Of a stretch of 64,000 bases of DNA, positions 48,501 to 59,736 are shown piece by piece. The DNA comes from Moniliophthora roreri (taxonomy: Eukaryota > Basidiomycota > Agaricomycetes > Agaricales > Marasmiaceae). The notes below the pieces were generated by a model. The model saw only the letters and a program-made list of their open reading frames with translations, was not told the origin of the DNA and did not search any database. The number at the start of each line of letters is the position of its first letter. Position 1 is the first letter of the stretch. Position numbers and translations under genes: made by a program. The stretch covers positions 186,001 to 250,000 of the forward strand of contig LATX02000194.1 in the NCBI GenBank assembly GCA_001466705.2, read 5' to 3'.

Positions 48501-48780
48501 ACTGTCGCCTGCAAAACATCCTGCGTCCAGAAATCACCTATTCCAAATAACCGATACTCACAGCGAACTGCAGACACTCAGTACAAGCCCAGCAACGCGG
48601 ATTCATGCAAACTCACTTTTTCTTTTCTAATGATAAGCGCATCAGTATCCCTTGTTCAATACCAGACAAGGATGTCATGCTCACCTTGCACATATCACAA
48701 GCCCCTGGAAGACGCCTTTTCTTTGAAGGTCCAGCATCCGCATTTCCGCTCACCCTTATTCCATTCTGTTTCGTCGCCAT
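45557..48780 (-). CDS. Zn2Cys6 transcription factor with fungal-specific regulatory domain
   Basis: Binuclear zinc-cluster regulator. Exon 1 (ATG 48778-48780) ends KKRRLPGACDMCK. A short exon adds KRKIRC, and the next adds GDSGEKPNGQCTNCVNAG and IDCTHVELTK. Joined, this is C-x2-C-x6-C-x10-C-x2-C-x6-C, the Zn2Cys6 motif with its basic loop. Further exons give a linker (LDEIEYKLEKLALEPPYRRY). The fungal_trans domain follows: PQLIELYFQHVNPFWPLLHR, GGVLLLVCATGARYS, YAYSPWTMIGFGLRIAQDVG, KRAFYVLLAQERTMGSFLGR. A C-terminal Ser/Thr/Pro-rich activation-like region with GRKRRRS follows. The last exon joins through a GTAAGC donor to MQDWAPYLSSFNQANQL and ends in VPFSQQFWR at 45557-45559. If the donor is not used, translation stops at PFGLE. 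The nearest possible target is the P450 downstream, by proximity only. Confidence 0.9.
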
Positions 48781-49186
48781 TGTGGTGGGAGATAAGAGGG
48801 ACTGGAGTGATTTGGAGAGTGGCTTTCAATTATTATAAAGGCAAGGCGATGAATGGCGGATGATGTCTATCAATACAATTCGACCTTCGCAGCCGCTTCA
48901 TGACGAGTCAGTTCGCCGCTTACCTCAGCTTTGGGGCTCGTAACGCTTCTATTCCTGACCCATCCGTCTTAGCCCGTGCAACTAGGCGAAAGCTACGACT
49001 GCGTTCAAATGTAACTAACAGCAAGAATTGAAATACATTCATAGGAAAGCGCCCAGAAGGGAGGCGAAGACGGTCAAAAAAACATTTGCCGAGGAAGTCG
49101 GAGGCTTAGAAATTGGAAGCTAGCCATCAGTGACAGAAGTCGTGGATATCCAAGAAGATGTGTTTTTTTCTTCCCAGAGGCAAGCA
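48781..49186. other. intergenic, promoter of the zinc-cluster gene
   Basis: 406 bp between the zinc-cluster start codon and the stop of the MoxR-like gene, both on the minus strand. No gene or repeat recognised. Confidence 0.5.
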
Positions 49187-51151
49187 CTACACTTCAGACA
49201 AGATACTAATCAGGATGTCCTTAACTGTCGTGCAGCGAGGGCTTCGTTCCTTCCTCTCCACCTGTCTACCCCGAGACGTCCCATGTTCTTCTGACAATTG
49301 CAGCGCAGCTCCGAACATCGCGCTAGCCAGGATTTCGTCCTCTGGTCCATCGCGTACGCGTACGCGGTGAGAAACCACTCTCGGAATTATGCGTCCGATG
49401 TCTGCTTGTGAAACGTCCAAGATTGGAATTATAGTACTTTCGTCCTCTCCTGCTTCATCTTCAGTTGCAGCATTCAAACTTCCGTTCTCAAAAGGAGAAG
49501 GATGAAGAATAGTAACGCTGTTTTCATTGGCAACATCAGCCAAGGCGGTGGCGGTAGTGTCACTATTTGGTCCAAAGTGGAGCGGTACGTCCTCGTCTTC
49601 TTCGGCCAGCACATCCTGTATCAACTCCATGCCTGTCGGATCCCCGGCTAAAACCCTACACGCTCGAGTAAGGTCGATGGCATCTTTCATAGCGATCGCA
49701 GTTAGAAGTCTCCCTTCTAGCTGGGGATGATGCCTAGCTGCCGACATTAAGTCCGCAAGGTACAATTGCAAAGTGGGAGGAAAGTGGACCTTGGCATGGG
49801 TCAATCGCAAAATCTTGATAAATTGTGCATTGATTAGTGGCGCAGAATTGTTGACTGCTGCCTGCAGTCCAGGAGACCAGGTACGATTCGGTAAAGGTTG
49901 AGAGAAATAAGGGGGCGAGGAGGTGGGGGTATGACTCGATGCTGGAGAGAGAGGCGCGGGCGAAAGGATCGGGGAATTGCGAAACGAGAGCGGTCGGAAT
50001 AAAGCCGTTGCAGCGGCATGGATGGAAGAATCGAGTTTAACCGTAGCACTCATAGCAAATCTATCCAACTGATCGTGGCGTATCAGCACATGTGTGGTCA
50101 CCGGCCTGGTGGAAAACGAACCAGTGTTCGGTGGATGAGAGGTCTTTCCCACTCATCTAATGTACAAACATAGACAAGAATAAAGTCATCGGGAAGAGGC
50201 CAAGTGCCCTCGATGTCGGGTTCGTCCAAGATATTGCTGGAATCAGGAGATTCGATGCTGTCATCTCCCTCCAAAATTAACCTCCGTTCCAGGAGAAGTG
50301 TGCTAAGAGCATTCTGAGCGAGGAAACTGGCATTCTCGAGGCCTTGGATGACGAGTGCATCCGGTAGTTGGGGGTTTGTAAGATCGCGTATTCGAAGTGG
50401 GGTAGGATCACTATGTGAATGAGTGAAGGTCGGGGAGGCTAAAGAAAAGGATTTGCTCGACGTTGAACTGAACGGGTTAGAAATAGGACGTGATCCATGA
50501 AACGGATCATCGGAAGAGCTTATGAAGGACGAGGGTTTAACTTGTGTTACGTTTGGAGACGACACCGACCGTTGCGTGCTCCTGAATGGGGCATTGCGAG
50601 AACGGGACCGGGAAGTGACTCGCTTTCTCCGTCGCTTTGTTTTACGATGCCCAGTTATTGTAGAAGATTCGTCCTGCGAGTTGTAGATTGAACTTGAACC
50701 ACCGTGGTTGGCTGAGGGAAGGAAAAGTGTTCGGAGAAAAGCATTTGGGTTTGTGTTCTGAGATTTCTTAACACGCAATTTGTGTGTGGTACGACCAAAT
50801 ATTGTTGACAAGGTCTGTGTACAGAGTCATCAGTGTCTAAAGCAAGGAATTGTCCGTACGAATTCGCATGACTGTTGCAACATGCCCATAGCAGGGCATA
50901 ATGCGTGTCAGCCATGAGGGCTAGGAATTTCATACCTTTACTGCAAGCCGCCCAACGAGACCAAGATCATCTTCCGTCGTACGAAGTATGAGGTGTTTAC
51001 CGGCAATTAAACATAACAGTATAGATTGCACAATAACAGGTTCGATTGGAAGAGAAGGGCATGTATGCTGGAGGTGGGATATCAATGCAGGGAAGAACGT
51101 GTCGGTACCCAAGTGTTCTGTGATAGGAAGAAGAGGTTCAGGGCGCTGCAT
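49187..51151 (-). CDS. conserved fungal protein with MoxR/Mg-chelatase-like AAA lid
   Basis: Three main exons. The first (ATG 51151) encodes PVIVQSILLCLIAGKHLIL and RTTEDDLGLVGRLAV. The second starts LSTIFGRTTHKLRVKKSQN, with a basic Arg/Ser tract, then VIQGLENASFLAQNALSTLL and DDFILVYVCTLDEWERPLIH. The third has a Ser/Pro linker and a helical region: FIKILRLTHAKVHFPPTLQ, LYLADLMSAARHHPQLEGRL, AIDLTRACRVLAGDPTG. This last block resembles the C-terminal lid of MoxR/ChlI AAA+ ATPases (the R-HP, L-a-RA pattern). I see no Walker A GxxGxGKT or clear Walker B, so ATPase activity is doubtful. The end is TTVKDILISILSEV. Function unknown; the Mg-chelatase link is inference from one domain. Confidence 0.72.
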
Positions 51152-51675
51152 CTAGTTTCACTAGCGTCGTAAAGTGCCTTGGAAGGTGTGGAGACAAGTC
51201 GGAAATTTGGAGTGGACCAGAATAAGGAGGAACAGGGGATGGTAGCGGAGAGAAGCTTATGCAGATGATGGTAACACGGTGTGAATCAGGTAATGGAATG
51301 GAGACCTCTTGGACATGTACTGAAACTTGGGGTCAAATACGAGCTCCAGCGTATGTACGCACAGGTAGCACTGGTACCGGATAAATCGGCGTGTCACATG
51401 AAATCCGATTAGATTATCAAAATCTCGATTGATTGACGTACCACGCATGTCGTCAAAGTCCATTTGGCATCCTTTTCACCGTCCCTGCATTCGTGAGATA
51501 CCGCGAGCCTGTCAAGCATTTCCCACCTTCCTTGTTGTTCACGACGACCAGCGCATTCGGTCGCGGTCGTCACAGGCTTTCTCCCGAATCTCCTACTACT
51601 AGGACTACTGCTATCATCATCTGTCAGGACCATTCCACTTTCCCCTTGTTCTCTATCAAGCACAGCCCATGATCC
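51152..51675. promoter_or_regulatory. divergent promoter region
   Basis: 524 bp separate the divergent start codons of the MoxR-like gene and the membrane protein. A minus-strand frame at 51409-51888 overlaps the membrane-protein gene and is not supported. No specific elements recognised. Confidence 0.45.
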
Positions 51676-54600
51676 ATGGCGGTCGAGGATATTGTCGTAG
51701 ATGATTCGTCGCCTACGATTTTCTACACTCCCTTTTCCGATACATTTGGCACCATTCCAAACTTCCCAGCAGGTTGGAATGCATTGCTGAATTTCTCCTT
51801 CGCTGGCTTCCCCATACAAGTGTCCAGAAACATGAGCACCGTGCATGCTACTTCTCGTGATGGCGCATCTTTGTCCATCAATTTTCAAGGCATGCCTTCT
51901 ACCAAACGCACAGTTCGTGTTTCTGATGCACTAATGCAGGCACCGGTATACAGCTATTGGGCTCGGCGAATGGAGCTGCCTACGATATCCTCCTTGATGG
52001 TAGCTCGAACTCTCTTGTGCAGACTGACAATTTGCCAGCCTTCATGCTCGCTAGTGTTGGAGATCTCCCTAACGGAAATCATACAGTTTCCCTCACTGCT
52101 CGTGCTCGGCAGGGAACGCCGCTACTTGCGTTCGACGGTGCCGTTATCACTTCTGAAGTACCAGATCAAGGAGACGGGTGAGCGGTCTTTCACCTGCTTT
52201 CAAGCTGGTGTTATTCAACTGCCTTTCAATTTTAGCGCAGCACCTACTTCTCAACCCATTGAAGATTTGATAAACCTTCGGGGACAATGGAGCACGAATT
52301 CCCAATTTCACCAGTCCAACACCGCTGGCGACACCGCACAAGCGTCTTTCATGGGTAGCTCGCTACAGATTCGAGGTAGAATCTCCCCGAATGGTGGCAA
52401 CTATGCGGTGAATCTCCAAAATATAACGTCTCGTTATTCTGCCCGGTCCTCTTTCATCCAGGACGATACATTGCTATTCTATGCAGGTGGTTTGGATCCA
52501 AACACCATCCATTCTTTTGAGCTTGTGAATGAGGATGGCGGATTGTTAATGTTGGCAGTGAATCGTACCACTGCCTTTGCCGCCGGAAGTCCGAAGTAAG
52601 TCCAATCTCTTATGAGTCGGCTGTATCATTTCTGAATTGGCAGTAGCCCCACTTCCTCATCAGGGCCCACCATGTCTCCCACATCCGTTCCCGTTGGATC
52701 ATCCTCCAGTGATTCTCTTTCCAAGGGCACTATCGCAGCACTAGTTCTTGCTGGCATCCTGGGGTTCCTGTTGATCACAGGGACTCTATTTTACCTCTTC
52801 GTCTATCGTCCTCGAAGGAGGCGTCGAAAAAGCATGCCGCGAACCGTCAGACCTAATGGGCGATTCAATAATGAGGTTTTGGATATCGGACCGGGGAGCT
52901 CTGGGGGTCGAGATGCCAGTGACTTTCAACGGTGGAAACGGGAAGTCGAGGGTCAAAATCAGGATAAAAATTTGGGCTTGGGGCTGGTTTTTAGTCACAC
53001 GCCTTCGCCAAAGGAGAAGGTGCTGTCAAGTCTCGACTTGGACAGTGCGGAGGATGAGGAGGATCGTAGTGCAAGGTCCTTCAGTTTCACCCCTTCTCCA
53101 AACAACAGGAGTGCAAATAGCAGCAATAAAAGCGGAAGCTTACGTAGCTGGCTATCCGGAAAACGCGGAAAAGGTTCTCCTTCATCCATACCTAGCTACA
53201 ACATCGATCTGCCTCCTCTTCAGGCATCTGCTATGGCCAGAAGTTCCTCTGAACCACCCGCAGGTCACATAGAACCCCGCTCGTCGTTTTCCGGAATCAC
53301 CTCACTTTCTTACGTATCATCCTCGGAGGATCCTTCACGCCGATTTTCATTCAATCGTCCCGAGGCCTCCTCCTCCTCGAATCTTCATGAAAGAACTGAC
53401 GGTCAGGGCTTGTTGCTCCTGAACGACACTCTCAGTACGAGTCGTCGATCTGGTGACGATTCTGTATATCAACCGACGCTTTCTATCCAACAAGCTCCGC
53501 AAGTCTTTGTCCAGGAAGTCGCCAGCTCCTACGACGATTCCGAACAAAGCTCGACCCGGCCCCGCGGCTTAGCTAGAAGCTTCAGCGCTCGCACCGGGTC
53601 GGATGCCGATCGGGGCAGTGTTCGAACATACGACGACTCTGTCAGTGTTTTGGGCGCATCAACGGCCAGGGCAGCTATTAGAGGCTTGAGCCCTCGTACG
53701 AGTGAAGCTACATTTGCAACTTTTGGTATTGGGAGGCGAGGCGATGACCGTCTATCAGTGCAACTAGATCGTTTAGAAGAGTCTCCAGCTGCTCCACCGC
53801 CACCGCCACCACTACCAAAGGAGCCATCCAGAGAGCGGCTACTCAGTGACACCACGTTGCGACCCGACCATCAAGGAAGATTTATTGATGTACGGACCGG
53901 TAGTCCTTTCCGAGTAGATTTGGAGCAGCGTCCGACCCTTGAACACCGGCGCGGACAAAGTACCGGGAGTGTTGTGGGGCCGAGGAGGATGTCTGTGAGA
54001 TTTGAGGAGGGACGTGCTGAAGTACCTAGTAGTATCCAGCGACTTAGTGTCGCTGGAGGCCTAAAACCATTGCCACTACCGCCCAAAGCCCTGTTCCGTT
54101 TGTCACCTCAGCCACTATCAAGCATGTCGTCCCCGGAGCTCGATTCTCCCAGTTTCCTCGATCTGGAAGCAGGGTCATCAAGTGCCTCGCAGAAGACTGG
54201 TGATCAGGAGCAACCTGGATCTTCACAGTCAAGATACAGCGCATCATTCTCGAGTCATCCCCTAGGTGGCCAAAGCCGATGGAGCAGTACAACCCCCAGC
54301 TCACATGGCAATCACCACAGACGTGAATCCACCGATGACTCTCAATCTTCTCGTATGTCCGCGACCACGTCTCCCTCTTACAATTTCCCTTTCCCTGTAT
54401 CCCTTCCCGCGTCCCCTCATCATCCTGAGGGCCACAAACCCTCCCCTCCCGTTTCTCCTTCGAGTTCACCCGATAATCGGAATATTCTTGGGAGGCTAGA
54501 CAGTCATACCAACCCGGTATCTCCTGTCGAGAGCGTTCCGGTGTCCATTTCCGATCTCACCTTCAGGCACAGTGATTCCGATGATAGCGAAGGTGCTGGT

Positions 54601-54903
54601 CGAAGTGTCCCGCGCTTACCTCCTCATCCTCCTTTACCCAGCATGCCGCCAACCCCAACACAACCTTCTACGTCCCAGACCACACCCAGACCCGCCTATG
54701 TCATTAGTCGATCAATGGGGAGTGGCACACCAATAGCTACACCAGCTAATCCAGTTACACCTGCCAACGCTCCTACGCGTGCATCTGTCCTTCCTCCTCC
54801 TCTCACTGCGTTAAGTAGACATAGTCATAGTCGTTCTTTATCATCAGACCTTTTATCACCTCTCGGACGACGTCCATTAGGACCTCGGGATTCGAAACAC
54901 TAA
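51676..54903 (+). CDS. large single-pass membrane protein with Ser/Pro-rich cytosolic tail
   Basis: It belongs by pattern to a family common in Agaricomycetes: an extracellular beta-rich module starting IVVDDSSPTIFY, one membrane span, and a long disordered tail. Exon 1 (51676-51889) ends LSINFQ. A GC-AG intron (51890-51939) leads to GTGIQLLGSANGAAYDILLD and LPNGNHTVSLTARARQGTPL. A GTGAGC intron then leads to PTSQPIEDLINLRGQW, GRISPNGGNYAVNLQN and HSFELVNEDGG. A further intron near 52597-52640 precedes a Ser-rich stalk. The span is GTIAALVLAGILGFLLITGT then LFYLFVY, followed by the stop-transfer RPRRRRRK. The remaining 680 residues are rich in Ser, Pro, Arg and Asp, with a poly-Pro run. N-glycosylation sites lie before the span. 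No signal peptide follows the chosen ATG. Function unknown. Confidence 0.8.
51890..51939 (+). other. probable GC-AG intron
   Basis: 50 nt with donor AAG/GCATGC and acceptor AATGCAG/G. It shifts the frame exactly to GTGIQLLGSANGAAYDI. No GT donor nearby preserves the FQGTGI join. Confidence 0.7.
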
Positions 54904-55256
54904 CACAGACCATGGGTCATCTTCTGTGCCATTTTGTTGCTTAAATCTCATTTCTATGGATTTTGACAGACAGTTTTGGATTTGTATGTTTTCTTTCAGC
55001 CGTCTATAACCTGTCATCTACGCATGCTTTCATCTAGCTTACATTGTACGCGTGTAGTCATACTGCTCATCCTATTGGTTTGGGTCATTCTGTAACATTA
55101 TCAAATTAATTAATGTTGTTTGTTGATAACGATGCTGCGGCAGAAATCCTGGCGCTGGCTTGGTTCACACCGAGGAAATGACGTGGATGAGGTGAAGGCG
55201 ACCGCCGACGCGTCAACTCTTCCCGTTACGGTCGAGTGCCACGTGAGTACCTTTCC
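54904..55256. other. intergenic between membrane protein and VPS53
   Basis: About 350 bp. A short ATG frame from 55129 runs into the VPS53 leader but in a different frame. It could be an upstream ORF or noise. No repeat or RNA gene seen. Confidence 0.5.
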
Positions 55257-58200
55257 ATGCAACACAACGATGAGCTACCCCACGAACTCGTCCTATCGAT
55301 TCAACGCGTCTTGGAGACCCAGTCTTCCGATGCATTTGAACCATTTACTGGAGAGTTTAATACTATCAACATTCTGAACGACTTCTTCCCAGATGGTATG
55401 CTTTTGGTCACCACGCTACTGGCCAAACACTGACGAACTTCCCAGAGGCTTCACTAGCACAGACAGAAAATGTAAAGGCTCGTCTACATCAAACCCAACA
55501 GGACTTAATACAGCAGCTGGATGGATTGCGGGAGCAGCTAAAACGGAACCAGGATCCTGACAAGATGCAAGTCATACAGGAGATGATTTCGGTGCGTCTT
55601 CTTCCCATTTTTCCATGACTTATGCGTTCATTATTTTCCCAGGAGCTGCTCGGTCAGATGTCTCGTATACGCGAAAAAGCCACAGAATCAGAAGCTGTTG
55701 TCAGAAGTATCACGAAGGATATCCAAGTGCTCGACTTGGCGAAGAAAAATCTCATCTTGAGTATGACGACATTGAAGCGTTTGCAAATGCTAGGTACGCT
55801 TACAATATAATGATATCCTTGCGATATGTTATTCTAACTCATGCTATAGTAAATGCCCTCACTCAGCTCGAAGACCTTGTCAAGGAAAAAAAGTACAGCG
55901 AAATCGCCCAAACCCTTGCGGCAGTGAAGCAGATATCCGAATCTTTCAAGCAGTACACCTCCGTACCCAGAATAATGCAAGTATGGAGGCGTATACAGGA
56001 GGTCCAAGGTACTTTGCGAGGACTCATTGACCAAGATTTCGACGCCTTGTGGGTAACTTCTTCTTGACGGCTTCATGGCGTTCATTTTGATTGCTTCAGC
56101 TATCTGCAAGACCCTGCAAAACCGATTCGCCCTGCAGTCATTGCGGATGCTTGTCTAGTTGTGGACGTCCTGGGGGCAGACGTTCGTACTCAGTTGATCG
56201 AAAGATACGTTGCATTGGAGCTGAAAGAATATCGACGTATTTTCCGCACTTCTGATGAAGCTGGTCAATTGGACAATATCAGTCGTCGTTTCTCTTGGTT
56301 CCGGCGCCTCTTGCAGAATCATGAACTCGAACAAGGACGAGTATTCCCAGGTGATTGGAGGGTGGAGTGGCACCTGCTCGCTAAGTTTACCGAAATTACG
56401 CGGTATGTACGTCCTTGCAGCATATGGAAGTTAAAATAGTCATCGTTTCTACAGAGATGACCTGACAAGTTTACTCGCAGCAGCAGGCAAGTCATTGACA
56501 GTCAAGTCATTACTTGACAATCTGCAAATTGTTGGAGACTTTGAGGCATCGATGTCCAAAAAGTGGTCCACACCAGTACGTTGTCTCCATCCTTTACCGA
56601 AGGAATTAGAAAGTTAAACTATACGACCACTTCAGTATCAGGACATGCTTCGAGAGACTGTTACCTCCACTTCAAGACCTCCAAAATCTCTGAAAGCCTC
56701 TTTTGAGCCTCATATGGGTGTGTTCGTCGACGCTCAAGATAAGTAAGCGCATAGTTGAATCTGTGTCTTTTCCTTTCTCTTAATGGCATGTCAGAGCATT
56801 ATTGGATATGCTTACTCCTCATCGAAAGAGCAAGGTTGCCAAGAGCACTCCCCGCGCGTCCCTTGAAACGACTTCGACGAATGAGGAAGTCGAAGAAAAC
56901 AATTCTTCGCCGATGGCAGTACTTCCTTCCTCAACCGAATTGTTCTACTTCTATGGACAGAGCTTGGAGCAATGCGCAAAACTCTCTACCGGCCAACCTC
57001 TGTTCGATCTCTGTAATGTCCATAAAAAGTGGCTCAAAATATATGCAGGTAAATCAGTTCATTCTTTCAGATGCGCTGTTTTAATGATCTACGGCAGAGG
57101 ATGTCCTAGCAGCGAGTCTCAAACGGTCAGTTCCCTTTATGTCTTTATTTGACTAAAGCTCACAGACAAGCAGAACACCGACAACAAATACCGGCCGTAA
57201 ATCAATGGAGTCTCGTTTCGATGTCAATGACTTGAAGCAAGCAGCCATTGTCATCAACACAGCCGACTACTGTCAAACAACCGCTTCTGAGGTTCCTTCT
57301 TTCGTCTCTAAAACAAGCACGTTGACTGAATGCAGCATTCTAGCTCGAAGACAAGATCAAAGGCAAAATCAACGAGGATTACAAGGAGAAGATTTCTTTT
57401 CAGAATGAGTGCGAGTTGTTCGTCGGGTTGGTGTCGACTTGCCTCTGCCTTCATACAGTTCGACTCATTTAATGTTAGCGTAATCTCCTCGGCAATAGCC
57501 GTCCAACTTCGTGAACTAGAGTCTGCATGCGAACCTGCATTCACAACGATGCTCCGTTCGTCTTGGTCTACGCTAAGCCAGGTAGTTGGCCCTTCGGCAT
57601 ATACGGCCGAACTCATCCGAGTTACGGAGCAAGTGATAGAGGTTATTAAACCAACAGTGGAACAAAAGAAATACCTACGCAATTTCCTCGATAAAGCTAG
57701 CAGGTGAGTTGAATGCACAGCGCGTTACTTGCCACCGCACTAATGCCGTCGGTAGTTTACTCATAGCCAAGTTCACACACTCATTAGTGAAAAGTCGACC
57801 GCTCAAGGAGATTGGGGCTGAGCAGGTAAGGTAACCACTTCTTCGCTTATACACTGAAAATAAATAACTGCTATTTAGCTTTTAATTGACTTACAGACCG
57901 TCAAAGCATTCCTTTTGAAGCTCCCTGGAGAGTCGCTCGTCACAAACAGGCATGCCTTGAGTTTCCTCGTTCCGTAGCGACTAGACTAACGCCTTACAGT
58001 TATATCCGTTCCCTCACGAAGAGTGCAAGCAGACTAGAGTCTTTGCTGAAAGTCATAGTCACCCCGGTGGTACGTTTAAAATGTATTCGTATGGTGGTGT
58101 GTAAGGTTCATTCCAGACGCAGGATCCGGCAGACGGTTTCATCTTGAACTATACCTTGGTAATTGGAGATGACTCATTCTCCAATTTTCAAAAGGTTCGT

Positions 58201-58585
58201 TCCCATGAACCTTTGTTAACATATCCTAATAACTTTTTCGCAGATACTCGACCTTAAAGGCACTCCTAAGAACGAACAGGGCCATCTATTGGATACCTTT
58301 ATCGCAATTACGAGTACCAAGGAAGACCTCGAAAGCACTTCTTTCTTGTCATCTTTGGATATGGATCCGACCGGCCTCACTCACCTCGGCGCTGCACTGG
58401 GGAGTACTGCGTTATCTGGTCACGATAGTATCTTCTCGGGACTTGCGTCGCCGCCTATTAGTGGACCACCAACTGGCAGCAGTTTACCGGATGCTTCTCG
58501 TGGGGATCAACGGCGAGAAGTTTTCTCTGATTTCCGCAGGTTTGTTACTTTTGGCCTGAGAAGGGACACACAAGGACCTTCGTAG
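55257..58585 (+). CDS. VPS53: VPS53, GARP/EARP tethering complex subunit
   Basis: Subunit of the Golgi-associated retrograde protein complex that tethers endosome-derived vesicles at the trans-Golgi. The start at ATG 55257 gives MQHNDELPHELVLSIQRVLE. The family hallmark INILNDFFPDEASLAQTENV forms across the first intron. Coiled-coil exons follow (QQDLIQQLDGLREQLKRNQD, LLGQMSRIREKATESEAVVR, TLKRLQMLVNALTQLEDLV). Then come QTLAAVKQISESFKQYTSVP, RLLQNHELEQGRVFPGDWRV, YQDMLRETVTSTSRP, FEPHMGVFVDAQDK, and STELFYFYGQSLEQCAKLST. C-terminal exons include FILNYTLVIGDDSFSNFQKI and LDLKGTPKNEQGHLLDTF, and the gene ends EVFSDFRRFVTFGLRRDTQ. More than a dozen short exons; length near 850 residues fits. 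A different frame at 55129 with an alternative start does not fit the family. Confidence 0.93.
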
Positions 58586-58765
58586 CACATACGTATCACC
58601 CCCAGACTTGCTTGCACTTATAGCTGGATTTTTGGATGTAATATAATATGCTTGATGGCGTTGAGAACCGAGTTCAGTCATATCTATCTATCTATATGTC
58701 TTGATTTGTGCACTGCTTCTCACTGGCTCTCAGCAGATCTGTATGCCGCTTCGACTGACCTAGTA

Positions 58766-59322
58766 ATGTCTCAAGTCATCCAGACCTATGAGGGACATCC
58801 AACCTATTCCTGTGCCAAATGTTCTGCAGTCGTGGCATGTTTATCAGTCATTTTCAACATTTTGTGTCCTCTCACTGTCTATGTGCAGGCTCTGCAAGAT
58901 GAAACGATAAGCAAGTCCTTTTCTGGACGCGATGGGCGTGGTTTGCACGTCTCGTTGGTCTCGGTTGATTTCTCGTAATAACGCCAACGATGACAGCCTC
59001 ATGCAGTCAGCTACCAACGTCAAGCTTGGAAGCAAGGAGGAGCGACCACTGTTGTGTGTGCCAAGTTCATTTCCATAACAGCGCTGAAACTCTGATCTAC
59101 TTAGAACTGGCGTGCACACCGTGGCGGATGTGTTCTGTTTGGGATGCAATGAACGGTTGGGATGGTATTATCATAAAGCATCGGAATATGCTCAGAAGTA
59201 TAAGGAAGGTGCGTAAGAACCAATCATCTGAATCAGACTCGTGGGCTGATACTGTCGAAGGTAAATATTTGTTGGAACGCGAGAAGCTAATTAAGGAGAA
59301 TGCCTGGCAATTGGAAGAGTAA
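58766..59322 (+). CDS. Yippee zinc-binding protein
   Basis: Small conserved eukaryotic zinc protein (yippee/moh1 family) of unclear function. Exon 1 (ATG 58766) reads MSQVIQTYEGHPTYSCAKCS with the first CxxC. After an intron ending GTGCAG come ALQDETISKSFSGRDGRG and, after another, MQSATNVKLGSKEERPLL. A further exon has GVHTVADVFCLGCNERLGWY, holding the second CxxC, then YHKASEYAQKYKEGKYLLER and EKLIKENAWQLEE with the stop at 59320-59322. All four zinc cysteines and the WYY motif are present. Exon edges near 58970-59100 are read by homology. An upstream in-frame exon cannot be excluded. Confidence 0.88.
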
Positions 59323-59736
59323 TCCGCGTAACTCCATGTCGGCATATTTGTACCATTCAACGCTCTTTCTGCAACCCTTTTTCGACCTCTATCATCCAAA
59401 TCGCCCAATAGGACATCCTATACTTTCAACAGATTTACACCCTTCGATCTATTTCGGCACAGAGCGCGTTTTGATTCGACTATGGATTCTGCTTCAAGGC
59501 ACGCTCTATCGAAGTTTCTGAAGCCGTAATCCTGAGATTGAGGCAGCACTCGGAATCTCGTGTAAGGTATAATGGCACGAGTCCGGTTTTTCGTTTCCTT
59601 ACGCCAGCGTTTGATCCATATAGTCAAGAAAGCCTAGTGGAGGCTACATCTACCTTTTCACATTCATCCGAATATGACTGTTGTGAAGGTTCAGCAATGA
59701 CTGCTAAAGAATCTGAACTCTTCAGCCTAGGTCACA
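59323..59736. other. intergenic
   Basis: 414 bp between the Yippee stop and the subtilase relic. A few short frames without motifs. Nothing else seen. Confidence 0.5.

Noticed and set aside
51409..51888. 159-codon minus-strand frame over the 5' end of the membrane protein
   Set aside because: Antisense to a well-supported exon and without recognisable domains.
54044..54469. 141-codon minus-strand frame inside the membrane-protein tail gene
   Set aside because: Antisense shadow of low-complexity coding sequence.
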